A stretch of 64,000 nt of DNA, taken from positions 6,572,501 to 6,636,500 of the forward strand of contig NC_091112.1 in NCBI RefSeq assembly GCF_024713975.1. The letters are read 5' to 3'. The notes beneath the pieces were generated by a model that saw only the letters and a list, made by a program, of their open reading frames with translations, made no database searches and was not told the origin of the DNA. The DNA is from Paralichthys olivaceus. Lineage: Eukaryota; Chordata; Actinopteri; Pleuronectiformes; Paralichthyidae. The position numbers were made by a program, and so were the translations under genes. The number at the start of each line of letters is the position of its first letter. Within the stretch, counting starts at the first letter, position 1. Positions 45,455-60,839 of this stretch are shown piece after piece.

Positions 45455-47675
45455 ATGGAGAGGCTGCTGAAGAAGTGTCACATCAGAAACCAGCTGGTCA
45501 GGGAGTGCATGGCCGAGTGCCTTGGAGTCTACGTCCTCATAGTGAGTAATCTTTTACAGAATACAAACTTAGGTTATAGAGTAAATGAGGTTAACTACAA
45601 GTATATCTTTATTCTTAATGTGTAAAGATGTTAAATTCAGTAAAATGATTCACCCTCTGAAGTCAAACTACACACAAACTGTCCTAAAATTATCTGAGGC
45701 AAAGACTTTTCTTTTTCTTTTTCTTATCTTTTCCAGTAAATGCATCTTTTTTGTATTAAGCTGTTAAAATTATTAATATATACATTTCTTCTTCATCAGT
45801 TCGTCCACATTCTCCCATCATCAACATCAAGTATTTCAAATGGTGTCTTTCTTATTGTGTTTTGATGCAGCTAGTGAATCTTCACAAGACATAACCAAGG
45901 ACTTTGGCCTGAGAGAGAGAGAGAGAGAGAGAGAGCATAAGAGTGTGTGACAGTGAGCAAAGGGGAGGATGGGGGAGGTAAAAGGGGGAGGATGAAGAGC
46001 GAGTGCAGGAGTCCATCATGTGTGTTATTTTAAGATGGACAGGGATGTTTCCTCATCTCTACTTGTTTACGTGGTTTTGTTGCATCTGAACACTTTGTTT
46101 TTATCTAATCACCGTCTCTTTTACAACAGGACTCATAAAACAGGTTCCTCAGTAATGAAGTTCATAAAAACAGAGATTACACTCAGACAACACTCCGAGG
46201 TTAATTACCTGTGTCAGGATATTGTGTGTGAACTGAGTAGTTTCATTTCAGGGTCTTACTCATTTTAAAACATGCACATCTGTTGTGTTTACTGCACACG
46301 TTCGCCCATTAACAGATTTTCACGTCATGTAATTGCAGCTGTTTGGATGCGGCTCCGTTGCCCAGGTGACCACGACTGAAGATAAGAAGGGGCAGTACCT
46401 GTCAATCAATCTGGGTTTTGCCCTGGGGGTAACGTTTGGGGTCTTTGTGTCACGTGGAGTTTCAGGTGAGAGACTGTATAACGTCCCCTGGGTTTTTCAT
46501 ATGTTAAAAGTGAGAAATAAATAATATTGTGTATTATATGTGCATGCAAAAGGTACTTAAACTTCTTAGAATATTTATTTTACAAAACAAAAAACTAAAA
46601 TTTCAAACTTATTTATCATGTGATATCATTTTTCTTTACCCAGGTGCTCACCTGAACCCGGCTGTCTCTCTGAGTCTGTGTGTTCTGGGCAGACATCCAT
46701 GGATGAAGCTGCCTCTCTACGTCTTCTTCCAAGTGCTTGGAGCCTTTCTGGCTGCAGCTACCGTTGGTCTGCAGTACTACGGTGAGTTGTCAACAGTGTT
46801 CACCACAATTCAGAAACACGGGTCCACCCAAATCGTTTGACGACAAATTGCATATAAAGTGCATTGCCGTGGTTTACATGTACTTTGCTTGTGTGACGAG
46901 ATGTTTGCAGACGCCATCCGGTCGTACAGCGGAGGTGAGCTCACGGTGTCGGGTCCCACTGCCACAGCAGGAATATTCTCCACCTACCCGGCTGACTACC
47001 TCAGTGTGTGGGGAGGGGTAGTGGACCAGGTCAGATACCGTTACTATCGACTACACTTTTATTTTGAGAAACAATAAATAGAACTGAAACACGTTCGTGG
47101 AATCTCTTCCCCTGACACGTTGACATCGTGTAATGATGCCCATGTCATCCAGGTGATAGGAACAGCTGCTCTGCTGCTGTGTGTGCTGGCTCTCGGGGAC
47201 AAGAGGAACAGCTCCCTCCCCGACGGTTTGCAGCCGGTCCTGGTGGGAGCGGCTGTGTTGGTTATAGGCATCTCGATGGGCTCCAACAGCGGCTACGCCC
47301 TGAACCCAGCCAGGGATTTTGGGCCCCGGTTGTTCACGTACATTGCCGGCTGGGGAGATGATGTTTTCAAGTTAGTCATCTCCCTCAGGGTTCTGGTTTT
47401 GTCTGCACAGTTAAAGCTTTCACTCAGTTCTGCTTTGTTGCTCCACATTAATGGAGTCTTGTCTTTGCAGGGCCGGAGGAGGCTGGTGGTGGGTCCCCAT
47501 AGTGGCCCCCTGTGTCGGGGCTCTGCTGGGGACGCTGATCTACGAACTGGTGATTGAAGTCCACCATCCTCCCATTCCGTCCGAGGTTCAGACGTCATGT
47601 CAGGAGGCCTCTGAGTGTAAGACGGGGCTGGAGCTGGAGGGGGTGGGGCCAGGCTACGAAAAACCCACTTTGTGA
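45455..47675 (+). CDS. aqp10: Aquaporin 10, aquaglyceroporin
   Basis: AQP10 is a plasma-membrane channel for water, glycerol and related small solutes, mainly in intestine. Exons: 45455-45541, 46339-46465, 46644-46781, 46911-47029, 47153-47370, 47471-47675; phases agree, 297 residues. Both pore motifs are present: NPA at residues 76-78 (GAHLNPAVS) and 208-210 (GYALNPARD). Asp at 212, right after NPAR, is the aquaglyceroporin-type residue. Hydrophobic segments match the six-helix MIP fold, with conserved [25 protein letters not shown] and [10 protein letters not shown]. The start is set at MERLLKKC, the usual family N-terminus; the same frame stays open upstream to an ATG at 45242, which would add 71 residues (see findings). 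I cannot tell aqp10a from aqp10b. It follows hax1 in the same orientation, as in human. Confidence 0.94.
45911..45935. repeat. (GA)n microsatellite in aqp10 intron 1
   Basis: A GA dinucleotide run of about 12 units, followed by a purine-rich stretch (GGGGAGGATGGGGGAGG) to about 46000. Intronic. Confidence 0.85.
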
Positions 47676-48334
47676 AAGTTGAAAAAGTGTCATGAACAGT
47701 AAACGTGTGAAACCCAGTGAAACTGTGTGAATGTTTTCTGTGTGACTCGTGTATTTGAAATCCTTCTGTCCACCACTGTGGGTGGACTGCTATGGAATTC
47801 TATACAAATAATGGAATCAGGAATCAGATATTTATTCCTGAACTTTAATGACCCCGTTATTTTTCTGATTACCTCCATCGGGTCAAACGTTTAATTCGTT
47901 CAATACTGTGTTGCTGGAAAAACAATAACAGATCAGTATCGCATCAGTTTGATGTGATAAGTTTAACAAACAGATCTTTACAGCGTTATAACATATTTTC
48001 ACATTAGTCAAATGTATATTTATCACTTTATAACGTAAACATGATTGTGAAACCAATCATGTTATATAATGTGATAAGTTTGTCATAATGTGAAAATATA
48101 ACATTAAGAAAATGTATTACAAGTGACATGTGTTTGTTGTAATGATGTAAGAAAGTTTTATAACATGCTTTTTTTGATGGTTTCGCAGCAATAGGCTTCC
48201 GTAACCTGTCAGTCTCAGCTGCTCTTGTTTATCACTGAATTTAATATGAACAGAACTGAGAACAGTTAAACTTGTAAACAGAAAGAAGCTGCAGACCTCA
48301 GTCCTCCCTGCTGATGAAAGTCCCGCTCAAGTCA
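47676..48334. other. aqp10-znf687 convergent intergenic sequence
   Basis: About 650 bases between the convergent aqp10 and znf687 genes. It includes the aqp10 3' UTR (no clear AATAAA found) and an AT-rich fold-back structure at about 47990-48100. No supported ORF. Confidence 0.6.
47990..48100. mobile_element. Fold-back palindromic element (MITE-like)
   Basis: Nested inverted repeats share one centre. AACATGATTG (48038-48047) pairs with CAATCATGTT (48054-48063) around a 6-base loop. TTATCAC (48020-48026) pairs with GTGATAA (48071-48077). An outer ATATTTTCACATTA (about 47992-48005) pairs with TAATGTGAAAATAT (about 48086-48099). The layout suggests a small fold-back transposon or a long degenerate palindrome. 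No coding capacity. Confidence 0.6.
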
Positions 48335-49649
48335 TTTGTCTCTTTTACACATTTATTTCGAAACAGCACAGAAGTGTATGGCATTTCAGCAAGCAGACCA
48401 CAACCATGGAAAAAGAAAATGACATGAAATTTCCACTATTGATCTATATAAATATGATAGCATGACATATAAAAGATACAAACAAACAAAAAAAAAAAAT
48501 CCACTCGTCGGCCTCCGTCACATGACCGCGAAGGCTGTTTTTCAAACATATAAAAGAAACGTGAGTACAGCAAGCACTGATTCTGTAGATAAAAAAACCA
48601 TCTCAAGAGATAAACATTTGTATTCATACACATTAAGACAACACAACCCCCACGCTCTCACTCTGCTTCGTAATTACAATGTATAGCTACCTCTGGGGGG
48701 TGGGGGGGATTCTTTTTTTCTTTTTAGACTTCAAATGGTTTTGGAAAAAAAGAAACAGTACAAGTACAAATACTATACGTATTCACATTATCATAACAAG
48801 TTACTAAAACCAGAACGCTTTTCTTTTAGTGTCATATGTATTTACAGGGCAAAACTCGTACACGTACACTACTGGCAGGAAGCCTGACCTCTCTTCTTCT
48901 AGCTTAACGATTAACATCACCACACGTTATTCACACTACACAGGTTACACACCTCCAGTAACCTCGTCTGCTAATGAAACGCCTTCCAAGAGTCACATCT
49001 CATGTTTGTGTCGCTGGGTAAATCGTCTGTCTCGTGAGATTTGACGCAACCGACTCACACGGATACGAAGAGCAGTAATGTGTTTCATATAAATAAATAT
49101 TATAGCAAAATAAAAAAAATCAGTGTCAATTCTACACTCTCCAGATGTCGAGGGATTTTTTTTGCTTGAGTATTGTGAACCGGCGTCTGGAGCTGATAAA
49201 AACCGGCCTAACGCCAGAAAAGAACGACGACTTGAAGTAAACAAATATGAAAACGATGTAAAGTACAAAAATATCGGCACTACAGCGATCATGAGTACAG
49301 TGGGGAAGTGTTGTGTATTAAAATATGCGATACATGTGGAAACAGGCAGGTGGCGACACTCAGTGCAGAGTGATGAGAAACAATATGGCTGATATAGAAA
49401 TTCTTTACTGGGGGGGGGGGCTGTTTGAGAGCCGTTCCACCGTCACAGGTGCGTTCAGTCAAGTGACCAGTTACATGATCAAACATGCAGTTACAATCGC
49501 ACACACGAGGTGCCGTAGATTTAAACTGTTTACTGTAGCTAAAAAAACAGCAGAGGAAGCAGCTCCGTTTCATCGACATTCATATTCTGCCGCCTCCCTG
49601 CTCGGGCGTGACACTCGACCCGTCAGTCTCAGAGGACCCCGCCCCGCCT
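48335..49649 (-). other. znf687 3' UTR
   Basis: Non-coding sequence downstream of the znf687 stop (minus strand) to a TTTATT at 48352-48357 (AATAAA on the minus strand). It contains a G-run near 48697-48709 and another near 49411-49420. Confidence 0.65.
48352..48357 (-). terminator. Polyadenylation signal for znf687
   Basis: AATAAA on the minus strand, about 1.3 kb downstream of the znf687 stop codon and before the convergent aqp10 gene. Confidence 0.55.
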
Positions 49650-52600
49650 CTACTGGGGCTTGTCCGTCTTGTGTGCGGTGAGGAAGGCCATGCCATGGGT
49701 CCTGAAGTGGGTGTTGAGGTCCGATGCCTTGTCGAAACGTCGGCCACACACCCTACAGCTCAGGTTCCCATCGCCGTCCTCACCCAGCGCCTGCGGGGAG
49801 GCAGCGGGAGAGCCATCCGGGGAGCCGTGCGGGCGCGCGGTGCCCCGTTCTGCTTCACTCTGGGTATCCCGCACGCGGTGAGTGATGAAACGGTGCCTGC
49901 CGAGAGAGCCGGCTGACGCGAAGCAGACGCCGCACTGCAGGCACTGGAATGAGGCGGTGTCGGCCCGGTGCTGGGGGATGTGGCGCTGAAACTCTGCGCC
50001 GTCCTCAGTGGAAAAGCCGCAGGGGACGCAGCGGAAAACGTTGTCTTCCTCTTCTAACTCACTGAGTGACGTTGATGCCACGGACGCCCTGGTTCTCTTG
50101 GGGGGAGCGCTGCCTTCCTCGCCCTCCTCTGTGGCGTTTTCTTCCTCGTCTCCTGCCCTGACTGCAGGGGGCACGCCCTCACCGTCTTGTTCTGAGGAGC
50201 TACCTTCTCCACCAGTGGCTGCACGCTTCCTGGTCACGGGGGCACCCTGAGGATAAAAGAAGAGAGAGAGAGTAAATGTTTGGAGTTTTTCAATTACTGC
50301 AGGTTACTTTTATAGTTTCAGAAAGAGAACTGAACCCAGCATCACCACAGGCCAAACAAACTGGCACTTTTCCAGTGTCAACACTACATGAATTAACTTG
50401 CTTGTAATGACTGTGGTGAGAAAATATGGCCCAACTTCAGATTACAACTCAGCCAAGAGCTCACGTCCAGAAACAGAACTGTTCCTGTCTTCACTCACCT
50501 GTCCATCCGGGGTTCTGTGGTGGAGCCGAATATGTTTGTCCAGTAAGAACCGACTGCCAAAGGTGCGCTTGCCTTCTGTGCAGTATCTGAAAAATAATTT
50601 AGACAGATTAGTTTTCATATGGATATTTGAAAAGATTTGTTTCAGTTTCTGTTATGAAATACAAAAGCGTGTTTTTGATGGGAGCTTCAGGGACTCACTG
50701 GCAATGGAAGACTCTTTTGTTGCCCTCGTGAATGACGCGCTCGTGACGTCTCAAGCTGGAGGACGTGCTGAACGTGCCTCCACAAATACGACAGGGGAAC
50801 TTTAGACGGCACACACAGGGACGCAGAGAGAGAGAGAGATAAGATAAAAAGATATTAAATCTCAGTCAAACAGGAAATTAACAGCAGCCTCTCTCGTCCT
50901 CTTTTTCCAGTCACAAAGATCATTTGGCTCGTTAAGCAGTTTGAATTTGCTGCACTCAGTGTGATCTCCATAACTGGACTCAATATGATGAGGTTAAAAT
51001 AAATGATAGAGGTAGTTAGCTCCACCTTGCCGTGCTCCGTCTTCACATGACTCAGATAGTTGTCGTTGTCGGTGAATGTGGACTGACACTGGGGGCAGGT
51101 CCACTCGGTCTGAGCGCTGAGATGACTGCTGCCCCCCGCCGAGGTCGCCCCCGGAGCCTCGTAGTCCTCATCGGCATCATCGTCGTCATCGTCGTCGTCT
51201 TCCTCCTCTTCTTCCTGCTCTCTTCCCCAGTCCTCCCCGTCAGAGTTGTCGGGCTTTCCAGAGGACTTTGATTTGAGGCCAGAGGGGCTGGATGTAATGG
51301 TCGGGGCCGAGGCAGGGTTAGGGGCCTCCGACTGAGACTCCTGTTTGGCTGATGGGCCTCTGTGTGTGGTCTGAGCGAGGCGACGGGAAAGTGTGAGAGA
51401 ACAAAACAACGGACAGCGTTCAGATGGAATTCATTCACCTTCAAAATGTGTCAATTACTCCAATTGATAAAAACATTTCCATTACTCCAATAACTGCTGT
51501 TCTTGGTATATAAACTTATAATGAACAGGCAACACATAAAGGCAAAAAGCTCATGAACTACAATATATATAATACCTGAATAATTCAGAAAACAAACCTT
51601 AATATGCTCCATCATTGAACCTTTCTGGGCGTAGAGCTTCGTGCAGTCAGGACACTTGAACACGTGCACTTTCTGCTTGGCTAGATGAGTGTCAAAGTGC
51701 ATGTACAGCAAGGGCTTTTGGGTAAAAACCGTGTCACACATCACACACTTGTAGATCATTCTGCAAAAGAAGAAAAAATACAGATTTTCTCAGAATCTGT
51801 TTTCAAAAATGTACATTTGTACATTTTTTTTCCAACGTCCTCCAACGGTTGAAAGTGAGGCAGCTGTCGTACTTGGCCTGTCCTCCGGTAAGCGTCGGGT
51901 GCTGGGTGCTGATGTGGCTCTGGGCGCTGGGGGAAGACTTGAAGGCCATGGGGCAGCTGGGGCACTTGTGGAAGACCTCGCAGTGAGCCGTCTGAATGTG
52001 CGACTTGATGGAGTTCAGGCCTCCGAACACGACCTGGCAGCTCGAGCACCTTGATAAAGTAAAATTTGTTACAGACTAGGGTGATTCGTCGGAAACTTTA
52101 TCAATTAAATAATAAAAAAGTTCAGATTCCAAAATGTGATTATTTGCTGGTTTTCTTATTTGTCTGTGAGAGCAAATGTAATATTCTTAGATTGCAACAT
52201 TTTTCTGGACAACACAATTTGAATATGTTGACAATATGTGGAACTACTCCATGGTGTCATAGTTAACTATTACAATATTTATAATAATACATAAAATGAC
52301 AGCATTTCTACCATCTATAACATCAGTTGTATAAACAGAGGGAATGGAAAGATAAATAAAAACAGTACATTTTGGAAGGTGTCTACTCACCTGTAGCCGA
52401 TGCGCCTGGCGAAGTGCAGACACGCCTCCTCCAGGTGGGTCTGGAAGCTGGCCTGCCGGGCGATCCCGCCACACTCAGGACACACATGGGGCGCTCTGTG
52501 TTTATGGATCCTCTGGTGGGCGGACACAGCACACGAGTTTGGCAGCATCATGGGAGGTGAGCACTGCGTACATGTCTGAAACGGAAGAAAAGAGGAAATC

Positions 52601-55600
52601 AAACTTTTACCAACAGCAGACACCAGCAGCACAACGCACACTGTGCTCTCATCACCAAGTCTTACTGAGTTAGGAGCAGCTCTGATCTGCTGGAAGTGGG
52701 TGACCAGCTCAGCCTTGCCAGAGAATTGTGTTTGGCACTCCGGACATTTGAAGTTGTGGTACTGCAGCACGTCGGCCTTCTTGCAGGGCAGAGGCATCAG
52801 TGCTTGGGGACCCTGAGGCGCGCGGCGGACCGGCCGCGGCTGAGATGCTGCTGGGGATGTGGCGTCCTTCATCGGGCTGGAGTTGGCAGACATGGCGGGA
52901 CCCCCGGATGTGGTAGAGGGAGAGGAGACTGGAGGAGATGAGGACGAAGAGGTGAGCAGGCCTGTTCAGCCAGAGGGTGGAAATCAACCGAGACAAATGG
53001 GACATGGTCAATGGAGATGAACCGCAAACGAAGGATGCGTCAAGTTTCTTCAATGAGATATCAGCAGAGTAACAGATCTTAATGGTTCTGTCATAATTAA
53101 TTACACAAATAAAAGATTAAAACGTCTGTAGGGCTCAATAACAAAAAAGATTTTTGATAACCTAGTAAATACTTTTAGCTTTTTGAATTCTATTTTGGTA
53201 TAAAATATAAAATAAATATCTTGAGAGTTTGTTGTTGGACTGTTGAACGGGCGTCAAACTGACTCCGAAGCATCAAACAAACTTTATGCAAAAGGATTTG
53301 ATGAATTAATTTTTGTGATTCCTCAAAGTAAAGGTCGGGTTTCTTCTGTTTCCGACCTCTCAAAATGTAAGAATTGAATTTTTTTTATGTGGCTGTAAAT
53401 GGGCTCTGTGAGATTGGGATGATTAGTTGATTGATTTAAATAATTGACAGCTGCAGCCCAACTTACCACCAATGGGTGTTATGTCCTGCTGTCCAATCAT
53501 CTGCTCCACGGTGACAGGCCTCATGACCAGGTGCGAGCACTGCATGACCAGCCCACGCTCCTTATGCTCCCTGGCGTGCAGCAGCAGGCTGCACTTATTG
53601 AAGAAGGCCAGTCTCTTAGCACAATGGTTGCAGGTCACCTCAATGCGAAGCGATCGCCGGTCGTAGTGGCGAGCCAGGCTGCGCTCCAGGGCGAAGGCGT
53701 CTCCGCACTCCAGGCAGCGGTACCCTGTGGCAGGGAGCGGGAGACCCCACTCTGGAGGCGGGGGGGCAGAGAGGTCAGGCTTGTAGCTCGGCAAAAGGTT
53801 CTTACTGTTTAGAATTTTGTTAAAGGCCTCCACCAGGCTCGACTGACTGCGGGAGATGACAGCCCCTGTGCTGTTGACGATGGAAGCGGGTTTGTTCGGA
53901 GAGAGGGTGCCACTGCCTCCATTAGCCGTCTTATTAGTGGCTGTGCGTACGCTGATCCCACCGGCAGCTACAGAGAACTTGGGAGAGGAGGTCACAGCTG
54001 GAGTCGCAGGCAGAGCAGCAGATTTGGTAATGCTCACAGCAGTGGCAGAAACCTTGGCCTTGTCAGATGCAGCCATTTTGTTTTGAACCTTCGTGGCGGC
54101 AGCAAGCATCACGCTGCTGGCTGCGAGTGTGGACACAGGCAGAGCATTGAGAGCACTTACTTTCTGGGATGTTGTTGTCATGTGACCGGGGGACGCTTCA
54201 AGTTTTTGGGCTTTGTTTCCCAGCAGCTTTCTCTCTCCACTTTGAGCTTTAGCGTCCAAACCTTTCGCAGCAGCACCTTTAGGCGCCACCCTGGTGACAG
54301 TTCTGGTGATTCCACCTGTGGAGGTTTTAATTGTTTTTATTCTGACTTTCAAGGGTCGGGACGGCGCTCCAGAAGCAGCAGGTGCAGGAACATCTCCATC
54401 AGTGGAAGGGGGTTTAGGCTTCCCATCATCTACCTCCATTTTTTCCTCACTCGTTCTCGCATTTTCTCCCTTGTCAGCTTTGCCATCAACATCCCTATCT
54501 ATCCCATTCCCCACCTCCATCTCCTCCTCCTCCTCTTTGGGCTCCCGCAGCTCAGAAGGAGGTGGAGTGGAGGCCACTGCGGGGCTGGAGCACCTCTTCG
54601 TGCTGACATGAGCAGTTGATTTTGGGATCTCTGGCTCAGGACTTTCTGGAGAGTCCCTCTCTTCTATGACATGTTCTGGGTGCCGGTCCTCCAGCTGGGG
54701 AATCTCCGTTGAGCCAGACTGTGGGGTTGAGGAAGTCAGAGATGCCCCAGATGGAGTGTCCCCGGGTTTAGGGTGAGACGAAGTAGAGGATGTAGGCTGA
54801 GTTGAGACAGAGTCTGACTTGTAACGTTGGGTCAGCTGAGTGCAGGTCGGGGAGTCTGGGGTCTCCTGGATCACCAGCGGACTCCCCAAATCAGGGTCAG
54901 AATCATCCTCCTCCATCTGCTGGTGCTGAAAACCAGCGGGACCACTTTTGGGAGCTCCGTTAAAAGGCTGAGACGAGTGCAGCGGGTGTGATGAGAGGGC
55001 AGAAGGTGGATTTGGAAGCAGAGGCTTGGAAGGGGGAAAGAAAGGTGAGGCTAGACCGACGGGCCCACCAGCAGCCAGAGGAGAAGACCCCGCTGATAGA
55101 GAGGAGGACGATGGTAATGATGCTTTGACCCCATCAGCCCTCTCCTGGCCTGTGTCCTGCTGCTGCTGGTGCTGCTGCTGAAGAAGCTGCATCTTCCTGG
55201 CCCGACCCACTGGATCTCCAGACCCCTGTGCCACGAGCGGTTTGAGTCTGTTGAAAATGTTCCCCCCTTGCTTGTGCGCCTTACTTGCACCTGCTGCTTC
55301 TGAAGACACTTTGGGGGAGTTCATTGACCACGGCGCTCCGTTGGACTGGGCCTGGCTGAGGGGCAGGGGCGTGGAGACACCGGACGCCCCAAAACCGTTG
55401 TGGTTCAAAGCCTCAGACTCAGCCATCCCAGGGGCACAGGCACCCAGTCTGGGACCCACATCAACCCCCGCGATCACATCAATAGGGTCCTGGTCTGTGT
55501 CCCCCTCGTCTCCATCTACGGTCTCCAGTCGTACTTTATTCTTCACAATCACGCTGACAATGGAGGTGTCCGCCTGCGGGTCAGCTGGGCTTGGCGGTCT

Positions 55601-55774
55601 CAGGGATGACCCGACACCCACCACACTGTCCTGCTTCCCCAGGGTGGCTCCTGCGGCTCCATGGGGCCCCTCCGCCTCCTCCGGGGCAGACTGGATGGCC
55701 TCTTTGGCATCGATGTCAGGAATGTCAAATGCTGCCAACAGGTCATCGAAATCTGGGGTCTTCATGTCCCCCAT
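49650..55774 (-). CDS. znf687: Zinc finger protein 687
   Basis: ZNF687 is a nuclear C2H2 zinc-finger protein of the Z3 complex (ZNF687, ZNF592, ZMYND8) in transcription regulation; human mutation is linked to severe Paget bone disease. Exons (minus): 53467-55774, 52666-52928, 52391-52575, 51873-52049, 51598-51760, 51026-51370, 50699-50799, 50499-50586, 49650-50246; phases agree, 1408 residues. The N-terminus [20 protein letters not shown] is the family hallmark; the DIDAKEAI that follows, plus [17 protein letters not shown], fits ZNF687 better than ZNF592. Basic [13 protein letters not shown] lies mid-protein. C2H2 fingers start near residue 687 ([21 protein letters not shown]) and recur through exons 2-9 ([53 protein letters not shown]). 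An acidic Glu/Asp run is encoded in exon 6. It lies head-to-tail behind psmd4, also its neighbour in human. Confidence 0.95.
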
Positions 55775-56570
55775 GCCGGGATTACCTCCTGTGGAAACAC
55801 AACAGACATGTTAGCAGAGGGACCGAGCATGAACTTGTGCTGCTCTGTCCACCAAAACAAAAACCTGCCACTCAACCACCAACATGCAGCACTTTCAAAT
55901 CATTCAAGGGCTTTTACATGTTTGTATTTACGACGCTAACATCCCCGAGCACATTGGTTCGACAGAACCTGACAAGCTACAGCCGGTTAGCTTGTTATCA
56001 GTGAAGCTTTATAGGTAGCACATACATTAGCCTGCTAGCATGCTAGCGTCGCCGTTTCTGCACCCAGACGCTCCTCTGGTTTGAGGCTTTAGCACCGATA
56101 TGCGATGAAAGCAAGACCCGGATTCATTCAAGCTTTGGATGCACGCAGCAGCTTTACGGTGGTGACATTCTGAGAGTCGGTTCAACCCGGACGGCGACCT
56201 CGCTTTATTTTGGAAGCTAGCGATGTTACCCCCCCCTCACCCCAACGACTGGGGCTGGCTAGCTGGCCGCTGAGCTCCAGTCGAGACAGAGGGGTCATTT
56301 AGCTAACGAGCTAGCGATCCCCGTTAGACACAAACAGGCAACCGGAGCCGGTCTGCCGAGGTGTGGTTTCACAGCGGTGAAGACCCGGTGATCGGAGGGT
56401 CGACGATGGCAGAGGAGAGGATGGCCGGGACGGGGAGTTGCCTTTAATATTCATGTATTTTGATTGTTTACCTGGATGTGCGATTCCCGACTATCCTAGC
56501 TCGTTTTCAGCTGAAAATGCGGCGCTTCCCGTCACATGATCCAGGACATCCTATCAGGCTGTGATCGCGC
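55775..56570 (-). promoter_or_regulatory. znf687 5' UTR, intron 1 and promoter region
   Basis: On the minus strand a clean donor (CATCCAG then GTAAAC) ends a probable non-coding first exon at 56472. The acceptor before the coding exon (CCACAG) places the second exon start at 55788, 14 bases before the ATG. The intron between, at about 55940-56320, is rich in GCTAGC, GCTAAC and GTTAGC words. The TSS is probably near 56500-56570, inferred from CpG-rich sequence ending there. Confidence 0.55.
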
Positions 56571-57155
56571 TGGGAAAATGCACCGAGGAGGATGCTGCTA
56601 GCGACACGTACATTTGTTTTCCGCATGAAACGACTTCGAACATTCACCTGTGTCCTCACGTCTTTAAACATCCCGCGGAGCCACCTGTCTCTGTGAGGAG
56701 CTGACGGTTCTCTGTCAGTATCAGGACCAGAGAGCAAAAAAACCATCACAAGGAAAATGTACTAACGTATAGATTTTTTTTATTGCAAAAACACACAAAG
56801 ACGAAACAGGAGTGTGTGGCTGATTGTTTTCGTCCCTCCTGGATGAATGATGGGTGATAACACCCTGTAGGAAAATGTAGGGTAAAGACCACACGAGGCC
56901 CGAATCCCATTTATAGGATCAAATAAATGTATGTAACTGGGTAGTCAGATATCACACTAGATAATCAAGACTGTAGGTTTTTTATTTCTTGCATGTTGGT
57001 GCTTTTCAAATAGGAGAGTATTAAATGTCGGTCCCAGTGGCGTCATGCAGGACAAAGCATCTATTCATACATAAAATTAATAATGCATTCGTCTGCAAAT
57101 TGTTCAATTTTTTCTAGTCAACATCTGGAGTCTCTGCCAGTTTCTTTTCTTCCCC
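56571..57155 (-). other. psmd4 3' UTR and short gap to znf687
   Basis: Downstream of the psmd4 stop (minus strand) is non-coding sequence with a TTTATT at 56778-56783, a likely polyadenylation signal. About 200 bases remain between it and the znf687 promoter, so the two tandem genes are tightly packed. Confidence 0.6.
56778..56783 (-). terminator. Polyadenylation signal for psmd4
   Basis: AATAAA on the minus strand about 375 bases downstream of the psmd4 stop codon, within a T-run on the plus strand. Confidence 0.6.
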
Positions 57156-60725
<3,570 letters not shown>

Positions 60726-60839
60726 CTTGGAAACTTCTTGTTGCTCTCTGTCGCGATCTCACAAGCTCGCACGCTATTGGTTGAAGGCTCAGCAAAGCGG
60801 AATCTGATTGGTCAGGTTTGGTTCCCTGCAGCTTCATTA

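Noticed and set aside
48829-49681. Short plus- and minus-strand frames in the znf687 3' UTR
   Set aside because: No conserved residues and no splice support; consistent with chance frames in UTR sequence.
53444-55814. Several plus-strand frames opposite the large znf687 exon (for example 54083-54619 and 55242-55814)
   Set aside because: Antisense shadows of a GC-rich 2.3 kb coding exon; no independent motifs or splice sites.
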